Origin: CAZUHN01 sp964620535
Lineage (GTDB): Bacteria; UBA8248
Reading direction: 5' to 3'
Length of the DNA stretch: 14,022 nt
Assembly: GCA_964620535.1 (NCBI GenBank)
Contig: CAZUHN010000107.1
Coordinates: forward strand, 1 to 14,022
Within the stretch, counting starts at the first letter, position 1, and each line of letters opens with the position of its first letter. Positions 13,310-14,022 of the stretch are shown here, in pieces. The position numbers and the translations under genes are program-made. The notes under the pieces are model-generated. The model worked only from the letters and a program-made list of their open reading frames with translations. It was not told where the DNA came from and searched no databases.

Positions 13310-14022
13310 TTAAACGATGACCCACTTGCGAAGCGCGGCGCTGAAGCAATCCACCACCGTGATGAGGAGGAGCATGGCGAGCAGCATGGTGAGCACTTCG
13401 GGATACTTGAAAAGCTTGATGCTGGTCAGCAGTTCGATGCCGATCCCTCCGGCTCCCACGAGGCCGAGCACCGTCGCCGCCCGGATGTTGTGCTCGAGAT
13501 AATAGAGGGAGTAGGAAATGAACCCGGGCAGCAGCTCCGGCAGAATCCCCTGAAACGCGACCTGCCGGCGGGTCGCCCCCGTGGCCCTCACGGCGTCGAG
13601 AACCTCCGGCTCCATGTTCTCGACCGCCTCGGAAAAATACTTCCCCAGCGCCCCCATAGTGTGAATCGAAAGCGCCAGGACACCCGGGAAAGCCCCCAGG
13701 CCCACCATGGCGACGAAGAGAAGGGCGTAGACCAGCTCGGACACCCCCCGACAGGCGTTCAGGATCACCCGCGTGCTGAGATGGACGAAGCGGTTCGGCA
13801 TGAAATTTCGAGCCGCAAGAAAGCTCAGGGCCAACGCCCCGATGACCCCGAACGTCGTGCCCAGGATGGCGATCTGAATGGTCTCGATGAGGCGGCGGAC
13901 GATCATCTCCCAGATACTCAGATCCGGCGGAAACATGCGGGAGAGGAAATCCACCATGTTGGGGATTCCTGAGAGCAATTTTTGCGCGTTGGTCTCGGTC
14001 CCATAGAGGCTCCAGATGTAAA
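13310..14022 (-). CDS. phnE: Phosphonate-type ABC transporter permease (PhnE family), 5' end beyond the window
   Basis: The visible 236 codons encode an inner-membrane BPD_transp_1 permease with about five or six hydrophobic segments. Features typical of PhnE are the amphipathic lead-in MFPPDLSIW before TM1, the segment VSELVYALLFVAMVGLGAFPGVLAL, the cytoplasmic EAA-type loop (DAVRATGATRRQVAFQGILPEL) that docks the ATPase, and AATVLGLVGAGGIGIELL near the end. Such permeases work with an ATPase (PhnC) and a periplasmic binding protein (PhnD) to import phosphonates, phosphate or related esters. Those partners are probably encoded beyond the right edge. A TTG exists at 13978, but the frame stays open to the edge with plausible PhnE-like sequence (IWSLYGTETN), so I read the gene as partial. 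The substrate cannot be told from the permease alone. Confidence 0.88.
   Translation of the reverse strand, partial: YIWSLYGTETNAQKLLSGIPNMVDFLSRMFPPDLSIWEMIVRRLIETIQIAILGTTFGVIGALALSFLAARNFMPNRFVHLSTRVILNACRGVSELVYALLFVAMVGLGAFPGVLALSIHTMGALGKYFSEAVENMEPEVLDAVRATGATRRQVAFQGILPELLPGFISYSLYYLEHNIRAATVLGLVGAGGIGIELLTSIKLFKYPEVLTMLLAMLLLITVVDCFSAALRKWVIV

Overview
The window looks like part of a bacterial cell-surface polysaccharide locus, most likely from a GC-rich Gram-negative organism. This rests on several polytopic membrane proteins, two Wzx/MATE-type flippases, a GT4 glycosyltransferase and two inner-membrane phosphotransferase-type enzymes. Both phosphotransferase-like proteins carry a MopE-like aspartate/cysteine motif, which I associate with Myxococcota and other deltaproteobacterial-type or uncultured lineages. 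That placement is inference; there is no marker gene here.

Left part (about 1-4680), visibly AT-richer. It opens with the end of an unidentified reading frame that stops inside the left end of a decayed IS256-family insertion sequence (about 127-1004). The transposase has lost its catalytic core, changed frame and gained a stop codon. Next come a 767-residue sulfatase/LTA-synthase-superfamily membrane protein (+), a clear intrinsic terminator, and a GT4 glycosyltransferase (-) converging on that terminator.

Right part (about 4743 to the end), visibly GC-rich. A flippase (+), divergent from the glycosyltransferase, converges on a long minus-strand set of genes. In transcription order these are: an ABC permease of the phosphonate PhnE type (entering from beyond the right edge), two successive LicC-like cytidylyltransferases, a Gfo/Idh/MocA oxidoreductase, a second flippase, and a second sulfatase-superfamily membrane protein of the same architecture as the first. 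Possible promoters lie in the permease/cytidylyltransferase gap and in the 225-base gap before the oxidoreductase. The last three genes are tightly packed.

How the genes may work together (inference): the glycosyltransferase and oxidoreductase would help build a glycan and the flippases would export it. The cytidylyltransferases would make a CMP-activated small head group (phosphocholine-, phosphoethanolamine- or aminoethylphosphonate-like), possibly from a phosphonate taken up by the PhnE system. The large membrane enzymes, which have Thr at the nucleophile position, would act on phosphorylated groups outside the membrane. The most unusual points are the cytidylyltransferase/PhnE neighbourhood and the metal-binding-type motif placed between the membrane and catalytic domains of both phosphotransferase-like proteins.
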